Part shown: piece after piece, positions 17,736 through 27,294 of the stretch
Layout of the letters: each line of letters starts with the position of its first letter
Numbering within the stretch: the stretch's first letter is position 1
Source: Planctomycetaceae bacterium
GTDB taxonomy: Bacteria; Planctomycetota; Planctomycetia; Pirellulales; Pirellulaceae
Length of the DNA: 64,000 nt
Assembly: GCA_002723275.1 (NCBI GenBank)
Contig: PBNZ01000026.1
Span: 57,888 to 121,887, forward strand
Direction: 5' to 3'
Notes under the pieces: generated by a model
Databases searched by the model: none
What the model was told of the DNA's origin: nothing
What the model saw: the letters and a program-made list of their open reading frames with translations, nothing else
Made by a program: the position numbers and the translations under genes

Positions 17736-18103
17736 TCTCCAGTTACTCCTCTTTGGCTGATGTTGACGCTTGCGTAAATCAAAACTCTTTCTGAATTTGC
17801 CGACAGTCTTACGACATAATCTTTCCTGCTGCAACCGAACCGATGATGATCGGCAGAAAATAATCGAATTTGGCAGCGTTGCCTGAAGCGTTACGAAGTC
17901 CTAATCCTGAGCGGCAAGACGCGGCTGTTGTGAGTGTCGGGAGAGCTGAATATTGACGGTTTGCGTCAGGGGCCGGGGCCCTGGGAATGATACAGAATGG
18001 ATCCTCTCGCATGATGCTCAACAACGGACGAAATGACCACAAAAAAAGGGAATGGTCGTGCCAGCGGAATCCGAGGACGTTACCATAAGTGACAGCGGTA
18101 GTA
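17736..18103. other. divergent intergenic region
   Basis: This stretch lies between the SDR gene and the cytochrome/DUF1553 gene, which point apart, so promoters for both probably lie here. I see no tRNA, no convincing small ORF and no clear sigma-70 box pair. A GC-rich inverted repeat (CAGGG at 17967-17971 with CCCTG at 17979-17983) is the only structure noted and has no T-run. Confidence 0.4.
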
Positions 18104-21034
18104 ATGCTGAATACCCTCGGAAGATGTTCACGAAGAATGGGATATCAACTGATTGTGAATTCGTTCTCTTTATCCAATGCGTTGCGAATCGTCGGACTGT
18201 TGATCATCGCTGGTGCGGGTCCACTCGCGGCCGAAGAGAATGCCAATCCTCTGACGCTGGAGCAACGGCAACTGTTTGAAAATCAGATTCGCCCACTCCT
18301 GGTCAATCATTGTCTCGAATGTCATGGTGCAGAGACCCAGGAGGCAGGACTTCGCCTGGATGCGTTCAGTTGGGCATTGCGTGGTGGAGATAATGGGCCT
18401 GCCTTGGATTCAAGTGACTTGGGTACGAGTTTGCTAATGCGCGCTGTGCGGTATGACGATGCGAATCTGCAGATGCCGCCAACCGGGAAACTTTCAGCCA
18501 AGCAAATCCAAACGCTCGAGCAGTGGATCGCGATGGGAGCACCCTGGCCGGAGGATGAGCCGGTGCGTGCTGCTGCGGACGACCAGTTCGAGATTACCGA
18601 TGAGGATCGTCAATTCTGGGCTTTCCAGCCGATTGAACAACCTGCTGTTCCGCCACAACGATCGCTGACAACCTCCGCAAACCCCATCGACCGTTTTGTA
18701 GATGCCCGTTTGCAAGAGCAGGGCCTGTCGATGAATCCAACGGCCTCTCGTCGAGTGTTGATTCGTCGTCTTTATTTTGACCTGATCGGATTGCCGCCAA
18801 CGGCTCAGCAAGTGGATCAGTTTGAAAGAGATCGGGCTCCCGATGCTTACAATCGTTTGGTTGATCAATTGCTGGCCTCACCGCGATATGGAGAGAGATG
18901 GGGTCGTCATTGGTTGGATGTCGTGCGGTTTGCACAGACGAACGGGTATGAGCGAGATGACGAAAAGCCTTATGCCTGGCGTTTTCGCGATTATGTTATT
19001 TCAGCGTTTAACCAAGACAAGCCGTTTGACCGATTTGTGGTCGAACAACTTGCGGGAGATGAATTAGATAAGGTCACCGATGATTCGATTACCGCCACCG
19101 GTTTCTTTCGATTGGGGGTATGGGACGATGAGCCGGACGACAAACAACAGGCGTTGTACGACAGTCTCGATGACATGGTTGTCACGACCGGCGCAGCCTT
19201 CATGGGAATGACGATCGGATGCTGTCGTTGTCATGACCATAAGTTCGATCCGCTCTCGCAGGAAGATTATTATTCCACCTTGGCCTTCGTGCGAAATGTC
19301 AGCTACTACGTCAAACATCATGACGGGAAAGCCGATACGACAATTTTCGCATCACTGCCGTCGGGGCGCGGCAAGACATTAGCGGTTCGCGAGGATGGCG
19401 TTGAAGCTCCGCCAACTCACGTTTTAATTCGTGGTAATCCCAAAACACCGGCGCAGGCGGTCCAACCTCGATTCCCGCAGGTGTTTGGGGTGGCGATGCC
19501 CGAGTCGATCGCGGCCAGTCCTGGAAATACCAGCGGACGACGTCGTGTCTTGGCGGAATGGATCGTCAGTGGTGAGCATCCTCTGACGGCAAGAGTGATC
19601 GTTAATCGCTTGTGGCAACATCATTTCGGGCTTGGCCTGGTAGCGACCCCAAACGACTTCGGTCAGACTGGCATGCGACCGACGCATCCCCAATTACTCG
19701 ATTGGCTTGCCACAGAATTGATGCAAGGCGATTGGTCGCTGAAACGAATGCATCGTCTGATTCTCACAAGCCATGCCTTTCGGCAGTCTTCTGCATCATT
19801 GGATCCCCAGGCGATCCGATTGGATCCCAAGAATCGAATGCTTTGGCGACAGAATCTGAAACGTCTCGAAGCAGAGGTGATTCGGGACTCGATTCTTGCC
19901 GCGAGTGGTGCATTGAATCTCCAAATGGAAGGACCGTCCATTTATCCGGAGGTGCCACCCGATGTGATTGGCAGCCAGTCGATGCCGGGGCGAGGTTGGG
20001 GGCGATCGCCGCCAGACCAACGCAGTCGACGTAGCGTCTATGTCTTTTCGAAACGCGGATTGCAGGTTCCCCTTCTCGAGTCTTTTGATTTTGCCAGCAG
20101 CGAGCAACCGATTGGCCAACGAAATGCGACAACCGTGGCTCCTCAGGCCTTAACGCTCCTCAACAGTGATTTTATCGCCGAGCAGGTCGAACAATTTGCC
20201 GATCGATTACTGCTCGGGGCGGGAACGCATGATCCTTCGGCACTGGTCGAACATGCCTATCAGTTGGCTCTCGCGAGATCGCCTTCCGAAGAAGAGATGG
20301 CGATTGCCGTCGATTACTTTAAGGCTCAATTGCAGGCCGCTGAATTATCTCCTGCCATTCCCACTTTGACTCCTAAATTGCCATCGGCGCTACATAAGAC
20401 GTTTATGGATGTCAGTCGTGCCGAGGATTATCTGGACGGGCCACGGCAGGGATGGTCGTACGCTCAGGGAGATTGGCCTCATCGTGGAGATGGTATCCAT
20501 TGGGTTCGTTTGGAACGCGGGCCTTTTGCCTTATGGGATCAGCAAACCGCTGTTAACGGTTCGATCAAGATGAAGCTCTTGATTCATCCGAATGCCGAAT
20601 TGGCTGGAATCATTTTTCGAGCCAAGGCCAGAGAAGCCGTGTTTGATGGATACGAACTTGTCTTCCTGCCCGAACAGCAGGAGCTGAGCTTGCGACGAAT
20701 CTCGGATCACGAAGTGACCTTGGCAACCGCCCCGATGGTGGTCGAGCCAGGCCAATGGTTCGATCTGCAGATTGATTTTCAAAATGAACGGTTCAAGGTG
20801 GCGATTGATGATCAGGAGTTTATCAATGTCATCGACAACGAGCCAGTTTTACACGCGGGAAAATTTGGACTGAGGACGTGGGTCGCCGGGTTAAGCTTTC
20901 GCGATGTCCAGTTGATGATGGATGAACATCCGTTCGTTCTCACCGGGATCACGAAAATCGAATCTCATGAGCGAGCACGTCGTGTGCTCTGCAATCTCAT
21001 GTTGAATTTGAACGAGTTTGTCTATGTCGATTAG
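18104..21034 (+). CDS. Planctomycete cytochrome C / DUF1549 / DUF1553 protein with inserted LamG-like domain
   Basis: A secreted protein of about 976 residues. The start is uncertain: ATG 18104 and ATG 18137 both precede a signal peptide (LRIVGLLIIAGAGPLAAEE). Next comes a Planctomycete cytochrome C domain with heme motif CLECHG near residue 70 and MPP further on. DUF1549 follows (IDRFVDARL to VEQLAGDELD), including a second CHDHKFDP Cys/His motif, then DUF1553 (RRVLAEWIV, VNRLWQHHFG). Before the usual DUF1553 ending (ARRVLCNLMLNLNEFVYVD) sits a roughly 180-residue jelly-roll-like segment, nt about 20390-20930. These proteins usually occur with a DUF1501 partner, here 58 bases downstream. A role in polysaccharide or sulfated-compound use is often supposed; the function is unproven. 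Confidence 0.9.
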   Translation: MLNTLGRCSRRMGYQLIVNSFSLSNALRIVGLLIIAGAGPLAAEENANPLTLEQRQLFENQIRPLLVNHCLECHGAETQEAGLRLDAFSWALRGGDNGPALDSSDLGTSLLMRAVRYDDANLQMPPTGKLSAKQIQTLEQWIAMGAPWPEDEPVRAAADDQFEITDEDRQFWAFQPIEQPAVPPQRSLTTSANPIDRFVDARLQEQGLSMNPTASRRVLIRRLYFDLIGLPPTAQQVDQFERDRAPDAYNRLVDQLLASPRYGERWGRHWLDVVRFAQTNGYERDDEKPYAWRFRDYVISAFNQDKPFDRFVVEQLAGDELDKVTDDSITATGFFRLGVWDDEPDDKQQALYDSLDDMVVTTGAAFMGMTIGCCRCHDHKFDPLSQEDYYSTLAFVRNVSYYVKHHDGKADTTIFASLPSGRGKTLAVREDGVEAPPTHVLIRGNPKTPAQAVQPRFPQVFGVAMPESIAASPGNTSGRRRVLAEWIVSGEHPLTARVIVNRLWQHHFGLGLVATPNDFGQTGMRPTHPQLLDWLATELMQGDWSLKRMHRLILTSHAFRQSSASLDPQAIRLDPKNRMLWRQNLKRLEAEVIRDSILAASGALNLQMEGPSIYPEVPPDVIGSQSMPGRGWGRSPPDQRSRRSVYVFSKRGLQVPLLESFDFASSEQPIGQRNATTVAPQALTLLNSDFIAEQVEQFADRLLLGAGTHDPSALVEHAYQLALARSPSEEEMAIAVDYFKAQLQAAELSPAIPTLTPKLPSALHKTFMDVSRAEDYLDGPRQGWSYAQGDWPHRGDGIHWVRLERGPFALWDQQTAVNGSIKMKLLIHPNAELAGIIFRAKAREAVFDGYELVFLPEQQELSLRRISDHEVTLATAPMVVEPGQWFDLQIDFQNERFKVAIDDQEFINVIDNEPVLHAGKFGLRTWVAGLSFRDVQLMMDEHPFVLTGITKIESHERARRVLCNLMLNLNEFVYVD

Positions 21035-21092
21035 AGACTTAGTAAGTTTGCATCGACCATCGATGAGTTGGTTTGAAACGGGAGTGTGAACA

Positions 21093-22562
21093 ATGACTGG
21101 TTGCTGCGGCGGACGTCGGCAATTTATTTGGGAGTTGGGAGCTGGTTTCGGCGGCGTTGCGCTGTCTTCCATGCTTGATCAAGATGGCTTCTTTTCAAAG
21201 CATGCATTCGGAGCCGATCAAGATGTATCCTCAACCCAAAAGCCGCTCGCAGAACGCTCACCGCACTTTTTTCCTCGCGCGAAACGCTGCATCTTTCTGT
21301 TCATGTATGGCGGCCCCTCCAACATGGATACCTTCGAGTATAAGCCCGAACTGCAAAAACGCGACGGTCAAGAGATTGACATCGAAATGCGCCGTGGATC
21401 GATTCGAAAGCAGAAGCTACTGGCCTCGCGGAGAAAATTTAAACGATATGGCGAGTCCGGTTTGTGGTGCTCCGATGCCTTTCCTGGTATTGCGAAACAC
21501 ATGGACGATATTTGCGTCATCAATAGCTTGTATTCCGATTCGTTTGCTCACGGGTCTGCCGTATTGCAGATGAATAGCGGCCAGATAATTCAAGGTGCCC
21601 CCTCACTTGGATCGTGGGTCACCTATGGTCTTGGCACTGAGAACCAGAATCTGCCGGCTTTTGTTGTCATGCTGGATCCACGAGGTGGACCGATCAATGG
21701 TGCACCGAATTGGGGCAGTGGTTATATGCCCGCTGCCTATCAGGGAACCAAGTTCCGTACCAAAGGTGATCCAATTCAGGATCTTTCGCCCAATGGTCAG
21801 ATGACCCGTGCTATGCAACGAGAGCATATCGATGCTCTCAATCAACTCAACGCACAGCATCTGGAAGAACGCCCTGGCTATTCTGAGTTGCCGGCTCGGA
21901 TCGCCAGCTATGAATTAGCCTTTCAGCTGCAAAACACCGCGCCGGATGCGATGGATCTGCGACAGGAGAGTCGTCGTACTCTGGAAGATTACGGTATCTA
22001 TGATCCCAGGCCGAAACACAAGCTGTCGCTAGGACCCTCTTATTTCGGACGTCAATGTTTGATCGCGCGACGAATGATCGAGCGGGGCACTCGCTTCGTT
22101 CAAATCTATTCGGGTGGCGGACACCAGCAACAAAACTGGGACGCCCATCATGGCATGGAGGAAAATCTTGAGATCCATGCTCCCGAAATTGATAAGCCGA
22201 TCGACGCGCTTCTGACCGACCTTAAACAACGTGGGTTACTCGAAGATACGCTCGTTGTTTGGGGAGGAGAGTTTGGGCGACAACCGGTTTCGCAGGGCAA
22301 CAATCATGGGCGAGATCATAATCCCAAGGGCTTTCTTTACTGGATGGCAGGTGGTGGCGTCAAAGGCGGAGTTTCCTATGGCGCGACGGATGACTTTGGG
22401 ATGGAGGCGGTTCAGGACCGGCACCATATCCGAGACCTGCATGCCACCGTTCTCCACCTCATGGGGCTAGATCACGAAAAATTGACTTATTTCTACGGCG
22501 GCCTGGAAAGAAAGCTGACGGGCGTTCGGTCGGCTCACGTGATCGATGCTGCCATCGCCTAG
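21093..22562 (+). CDS. DUF1501 family Tat-exported protein
   Basis: The 489-residue protein carries an N-terminal twin-arginine signal (RRQFIWELGAGFGG, Arg at residues 8-9), so it is exported folded. The DUF1501 fold is related to alkaline phosphatases and sulfatases. Family motifs include CIFLFMYGGPSNMDTFEYKP, WGSGYMP, QIYSGGGHQQQNWDAH, WGGEFGRQP and HNPKGFLYWMAGGGVKGG, ending in HATVLHLMGLDHEKLTYFYG. It is the usual partner of the upstream DUF1549/DUF1553 cytochrome protein and is probably cotranscribed with it. The substrate is unknown; a hydrolase acting on sulfate or phosphate esters is a common supposition. Confidence 0.92.
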   Translation: MTGCCGGRRQFIWELGAGFGGVALSSMLDQDGFFSKHAFGADQDVSSTQKPLAERSPHFFPRAKRCIFLFMYGGPSNMDTFEYKPELQKRDGQEIDIEMRRGSIRKQKLLASRRKFKRYGESGLWCSDAFPGIAKHMDDICVINSLYSDSFAHGSAVLQMNSGQIIQGAPSLGSWVTYGLGTENQNLPAFVVMLDPRGGPINGAPNWGSGYMPAAYQGTKFRTKGDPIQDLSPNGQMTRAMQREHIDALNQLNAQHLEERPGYSELPARIASYELAFQLQNTAPDAMDLRQESRRTLEDYGIYDPRPKHKLSLGPSYFGRQCLIARRMIERGTRFVQIYSGGGHQQQNWDAHHGMEENLEIHAPEIDKPIDALLTDLKQRGLLEDTLVVWGGEFGRQPVSQGNNHGRDHNPKGFLYWMAGGGVKGGVSYGATDDFGMEAVQDRHHIRDLHATVLHLMGLDHEKLTYFYGGLERKLTGVRSAHVIDAAIA

Positions 22563-22758
22563 AGATCTGCGATCGCCTGGAAATACGGGCATTTCAGGTT
22601 TGATTGAACTTGTCGATGGGCTGCTCTCGACGCTCATTTATTATTCCAGCACGTGCCAATCTTCAAATTCGACTTCACGTTCTGGCAGGTTGCCTTAGAA
22701 TCTAAGTGTCCATCATCTGTCAAATAGTTTTCCCGCTCCAAATATCTCGGGTTTCGTA

Positions 22759-24714
22759 ATGAATGCTCTGTTGTTTGCTGCCGTTTTAGCTACGGCTAAC
22801 GTCCCCGTCGCCATCGGTGAATCGATTTCCGATTTTAAGTTGGATGACTTTAGTGGGAAAACCCACGCCTTATCAGATTACCGGGATCGTTCAGTCGTCG
22901 TGATTGCATTTCTGGGAACCGAATGCCCGCTGGCAAAACTCTACGGGCCGAGACTGCAAGAAATGAGTGAGCGGTATGCAGATCGAGGGGTCCAGTTCTT
23001 AGGGGTCAATTCCAATACCCAGGATACACTTGCCGAGATATCCGCTTACGCTCGGAAGCACCAGATTGACTTTCCGCTTTTGAAGGATGCTGGGAATCGA
23101 ATCGCTGATCAACTTCGTGCCAAGCGAACGCCCGAGGTTTTTGTTTTGGACCAGGATCGTTCGCTTCGATACTGGGGACGTATCGACGACCAGTTCGGTG
23201 TCGGCTACGTCCGTGATGAGCCCACGGGATTCCCGCTGCGGAATGCTATTGATCAATTGCTCGAGGGGCGTGAGGTTGAGCAACCGGTTGCCGAGTCGGT
23301 TGGCTGTTATATCGGTCGTGTCCGTGAGAAGGTTGCCGATTCAGAGGTTACCTACAGCAATCAAATCGCCAGAATCTTGCAGAAGAACTGCGTCGAGTGT
23401 CATCGTGATGGCGAGATCGCTCCGTTTACATTAAACGATTATGATTCCGCCTCCGCCTGGGCAGATACCATCGTGGAAGTGGTCAAGGATCAAAGGATGC
23501 CACCTTGGCATGCGAATCCGGAGTTCGGCGAGTTTGTGAACTCGCGACTGATGAGCGAGGAGGAGAAGAAGCAACTTTTCGATTGGGCAGCTGCAGGTGC
23601 ACCCGAGGGTGATCCCGCACAGCAACCCGAGCCGCTGACGTTCACTGATGGTTGGAGACTTCCTCGACAACCCGATCAGGTGGTTGGCATGAGTTCGACT
23701 CCCTTTGAGGTGGCTGCAGAGGATACCGTTGACTATCAATACTTTGTCGTCGATCCGGGCTTCAAGGAGGACAAATGGGTTTCGGCAGCTGAGGTGATCC
23801 CTGGCAATCGCTCCGTGGTTCATCATGCCATCGTGTTTATTCGACCTCCGGGTTCGATCCAGAAGAATGGGATTGGCTCTTGGCTATCCGCCTATGTTCC
23901 GGGGCAGATGTCGACCGCCTTGCCGCCAGGGCAGGCAATGCTGATTCCCGCTGGTTCAAAATTTATCTTCCAGATGCACTACACGCCGATCGGATCGGCG
24001 CAACAGGATCTGACCAAGGTGGGTTTGGTCTTTGCAGATCCCGCTGAGGTGACGCACCGAGCGTTGACGTTGATCTCCATCAATCGCAAATTTGAGATCC
24101 CGCCGCACGATCCTAATTTCCAGGCCAACGCGTGGCTAGAAAATGTTCCTGAGAACGCAACGTTGCGCGCCATCGCGCCTCATATGCATTTGCGTGGCAA
24201 GTCGTTTCGATTCGTATTGCACCAGGATGGCGAACAAAAGGTGCTGCTTGATGTGCCCAAATACGATTTTAACTGGCAGCATTCGTATCAGTTCTCTGAG
24301 CCGTTGGAAATTCGCGATGGGATGAGAATTGAATGCGTTGCTCACTTCGATAATTCCGAAGGAAATCCGGTGAATCCTGATCCGTCGCAACCGGTTCGCT
24401 GGGGTGATCAGACTTGGGAGGAAATGGTCGTCGCCTATTTTGGTGTGACGATTCCGAGAGACGATCAAAAAATCGAGATCCGACAAGAAGGCCAGCGCGA
24501 TCAAACTCAAAATTTGCAGGATGCGGAGAGGAATGCTCGCCGCATCATGAAGCGATTCGACAAGAATGAAGATGGGATGCTTTCGCGGAACGAGGTACCG
24601 AAGGCGATGGCCGTTTTTGCTTTCTCTCGTTTCGATGCTGACGGAGACGATCGGATTTCATTCGAAGAAGCGCGTGAGTATGCTTTGCGGTCAAACAAGT
24701 CGGCCAATGAGTAG
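22759..24714 (+). CDS. redoxin, cytochrome c, copper monooxygenase and EF-hand multidomain protein
   Basis: Of 651 residues, the first 20 look like a signal peptide. A thioredoxin-like redoxin domain follows (VVVIAFLGTECPLAKLYGP, Cys56), then a heme c motif CVECH at 211-215 with RMPPWHA. Next is a region like the type II copper, ascorbate-dependent monooxygenases (PHM/DBM) with HH at 355-356, QMHY at 405-408 and HMH at 475-477, which can supply the two copper sites. The C-terminal 50 residues hold two EF-hand loops (DKNEDGMLSRNE and DADGDDRISFEE). Such proteins are typical of planctomycetes and Verrucomicrobia; the substrate is unknown. The RND-type gene starts 39 bases downstream, so export or membrane coupling is possible. 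Confidence 0.88.
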   Translation: MNALLFAAVLATANVPVAIGESISDFKLDDFSGKTHALSDYRDRSVVVIAFLGTECPLAKLYGPRLQEMSERYADRGVQFLGVNSNTQDTLAEISAYARKHQIDFPLLKDAGNRIADQLRAKRTPEVFVLDQDRSLRYWGRIDDQFGVGYVRDEPTGFPLRNAIDQLLEGREVEQPVAESVGCYIGRVREKVADSEVTYSNQIARILQKNCVECHRDGEIAPFTLNDYDSASAWADTIVEVVKDQRMPPWHANPEFGEFVNSRLMSEEEKKQLFDWAAAGAPEGDPAQQPEPLTFTDGWRLPRQPDQVVGMSSTPFEVAAEDTVDYQYFVVDPGFKEDKWVSAAEVIPGNRSVVHHAIVFIRPPGSIQKNGIGSWLSAYVPGQMSTALPPGQAMLIPAGSKFIFQMHYTPIGSAQQDLTKVGLVFADPAEVTHRALTLISINRKFEIPPHDPNFQANAWLENVPENATLRAIAPHMHLRGKSFRFVLHQDGEQKVLLDVPKYDFNWQHSYQFSEPLEIRDGMRIECVAHFDNSEGNPVNPDPSQPVRWGDQTWEEMVVAYFGVTIPRDDQKIEIRQEGQRDQTQNLQDAERNARRIMKRFDKNEDGMLSRNEVPKAMAVFAFSRFDADGDDRISFEEAREYALRSNKSANE

Positions 24715-24753
24715 TTTTTGGTGGTCGGACCGTCGAGTAACCGGGGCTGAGTA

Positions 24754-27057
24754 GTGTTGTTGGATCTCTTTGCCGAACTCTTTGTGCGATGCCGCTGGGT
24801 TGTGGCGTTGTTTATTGTGCTGGTAACGTTGCTCGCAACCTGGGGACATTTGCGCGAGTCCCGGTCTCCCCTCAAAACTCGCTCTGAAGCTCACCAGCAA
24901 CAGCAGGGATCCGATCAGGAGTTCGAGGAAACAGAGGTTTCTGAGGCGCTCCTGGTCGTTCAGGCCGAGGATTTTTTCACGCCACGGCGAATCGAAGCGT
25001 TGCGAGCGATGGTCGATGCTATCGAGTCGCTTCCTGCGGTGGACTCGGTGGTTTGGATCGACCGAATCCCCATCACGAATATGTTTGGCGTTGGCGAACC
25101 GCTGATTCCGCCCAACGGTAGCCAGCCAGAACGATTTCAAGCGTCGAAACAGCGCGTGCTTGATCACCCGCTGGCGGTCGGCCAATTGATTTCGGAAGAC
25201 GGCGTTACCATCTTAATGCCGATTGTGATCGATTGGTTCAATGTGGAATCCGACCAGGATTGCACGACCCAAATTGTGGATGCGGCGCGAGAATCCTTGA
25301 GGACTGATGGGGCGGAAGAGATTCAAGTTCGATTGACCGGTGATGTTCCCCTGTTTGTAGCCCAGACCGATGCGCTACATCGCAGCCAACTTAAGTTCCA
25401 ATTGATCGGGTATGTGTTGGCTTTGGTCGTGACGATCGCTCTCTTTCGAGGAGTGAATGCCGTTCTGATTGTGTCGAGTGCGCCGGCGATTGCAATCTAT
25501 TGGTCATTGGGGCTGTTGAATCTTCTGGACCACTCAACCAACACGCTTACGAATGTGATCTTGCCAGTGCTGGTCAGCATGATTGGATTGACCGATGGCG
25601 TGCATTTAATGATGCATATTCGCGAACGTCGTGCTGAAGGTGCTTCTCAGCCTGAAGCGGCCAAGTTTGCCGTGCAAAAGGTCGGACTTGCTTGCGCACT
25701 CACCTCGATCACCACCTTTATTGGGTTTGGATCGTTGACGGTGGCGAGTGCGCAATTCATCCGTGATTTTGGTGAGGCCTGTGCGATTGGAGTTGTGGTC
25801 TCATTTTTTGCCGTTGTGACGATCATACCGTGGCTAAGTTGTACTTGGCTTGGTCGTCGGGTTCATGAAGGTTACTCCGGTGATCTGGTGAGTCGCCAGT
25901 TGCGGGGAAGTTTGCCCTTGGTCAACGCGATCATGGATCGACCGCGTTTTGTGACGGTAATCGCTGTTTTGTTGACAACGCTCTTTGCCGGAATCTCACT
26001 AACGTTGAGACCTGATAATGTCACCAAGAACTCGTTGCCGACCGGCAGCGAGATGTACGATGCGTTGGTGCACTGTGACGAATCGATGGGTGGGATTGAT
26101 ACGGCTCAGGTCGAGATTCGTTGGCCCGACAATCTTGCTGCAGACAACCCACGCATTTACCGCGTCGTCGATCAGACACAGCGACTTCTCGAAAAGGAGC
26201 CTTCTTTACGACACCCACTCTCTCTTTGCGACGTCATGGAAACGTTTCCGGAGAGTGAGGCAGATCCAGCTACGCGACTATCCCTTTTGGAATTACTGCC
26301 TCCGCCGCTCAAACGTTTGTTTGTCGATGGACCCGGTCGGAAAGCGTTGATCAGTTTTCGGATTCGAGATGACGGTATTGCCAAATATGAGCCGGTGTTT
26401 CGGAATATTGAAAACGAGTTTGCCCAAATCACCGCGGACAATCCAGGTTTTGAAATCAAGCTGATTGGAGAGCCGGTGATACGTAGTCGTGATCTTTACC
26501 AAGTTGTGCTGGACCTTGCGAAAAGCCTGGGCGTCGCCTCCGTCGTCATCTTCCTGGTCATCGCCATCGTTTACCGTTCGCTCCGACTCGGCTTGATCTC
26601 GATTGTGCCAAATCTTTTTCCTCTGGTGTTTACGGGTACAGTGCTTGTCGCGATGGGAGGTGCACTCGATTTTGCCAGTGTTTGTGCCTTCACCGTCTGT
26701 CTGGGGATTGCTGTCGACGATACGATTCATTTCCTCACACGCTTTCAACAATCGAGACATCTGCCACTGCGGGAGGCGATCCGCAGTACCTACCTTGGAG
26801 TAGGCACCGCACTGGTTACCACCACGGTGATATTGGTCCTGGGCTTCGGCACGACGATGACCAGCGAACTTCCCGATCATCGGATGTTTGCCAGTATGGC
26901 TTGTGCGACGATCGCAGCCGCCTTGGCGGGCGACCTGATCTTCTTGCCCGCGCTGTTGGTCTGTTTTCCGGGAAAAGAAAACCGGCTGCCGTCGCAAGCG
27001 GATCTCGCGACCTCGACGCGATCAACTCAAAACAGCGATGTCGACCGCGTGAGCTGA
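24754..27057 (+). CDS. RND/MMPL-type membrane transporter
   Basis: The 767-residue protein has one N-terminal helix (WVVALFIVLVTLLATW), a first extracytoplasmic loop, a bundle of five helices with a sterol-sensing-like pattern (LIGYVLALVVTIALF to VVVSFFAVVTIIPWL), a second loop after a further helix, and a second bundle (VASVVIFLVIAIVY to ALAGDLIFLPALLVCF). The repeats SMIGLTDGVHLM and CLGIAVDDTIHFLTRF are the charged helix-4 motifs of proton-driven RND pumps. This is the two-bundle plan of MmpL and HpnN-like lipid exporters. It starts at a GTG. The redoxin/copper protein directly upstream suggests a joint role. The cargo is unknown. Confidence 0.88.
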   Translation: MLLDLFAELFVRCRWVVALFIVLVTLLATWGHLRESRSPLKTRSEAHQQQQGSDQEFEETEVSEALLVVQAEDFFTPRRIEALRAMVDAIESLPAVDSVVWIDRIPITNMFGVGEPLIPPNGSQPERFQASKQRVLDHPLAVGQLISEDGVTILMPIVIDWFNVESDQDCTTQIVDAARESLRTDGAEEIQVRLTGDVPLFVAQTDALHRSQLKFQLIGYVLALVVTIALFRGVNAVLIVSSAPAIAIYWSLGLLNLLDHSTNTLTNVILPVLVSMIGLTDGVHLMMHIRERRAEGASQPEAAKFAVQKVGLACALTSITTFIGFGSLTVASAQFIRDFGEACAIGVVVSFFAVVTIIPWLSCTWLGRRVHEGYSGDLVSRQLRGSLPLVNAIMDRPRFVTVIAVLLTTLFAGISLTLRPDNVTKNSLPTGSEMYDALVHCDESMGGIDTAQVEIRWPDNLAADNPRIYRVVDQTQRLLEKEPSLRHPLSLCDVMETFPESEADPATRLSLLELLPPPLKRLFVDGPGRKALISFRIRDDGIAKYEPVFRNIENEFAQITADNPGFEIKLIGEPVIRSRDLYQVVLDLAKSLGVASVVIFLVIAIVYRSLRLGLISIVPNLFPLVFTGTVLVAMGGALDFASVCAFTVCLGIAVDDTIHFLTRFQQSRHLPLREAIRSTYLGVGTALVTTTVILVLGFGTTMTSELPDHRMFASMACATIAAALAGDLIFLPALLVCFPGKENRLPSQADLATSTRSTQNSDVDRVS

Positions 27058-27226
27058 TCCGATATACAGCTGTCGATCAAAGACCGACCAACTGTGTGTT
27101 ATTCGTCGCTGTGAGTTCATCGGGGTGAACAGCCAATTAATCGCCTCGCTTTTCTAATAAGTAGGCTTTCTAGAAACTGCTGCCTGAAAAATGCTTGTAA
27201 TTAGACTCATTGTGCTGACAATGGCG

Positions 27227-27247
27227 TCTGATTTGTAATCAGATTTC
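27227..27247 (+). terminator. possible terminator after the RND gene
   Basis: TCTGATT (27227-27233) pairs with AATCAGA (27237-27243) around a 3-nt loop and is followed by TTTCTT. The stem is AT-rich and short, so this is a weak candidate. It lies about 170 bases after the stop and just before the next gene. Confidence 0.35.
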
Positions 27248-27294
27248 TTACGCGGCGAACGGCCGAATTGTGAGCATTCAGGGAGACTCAATCC

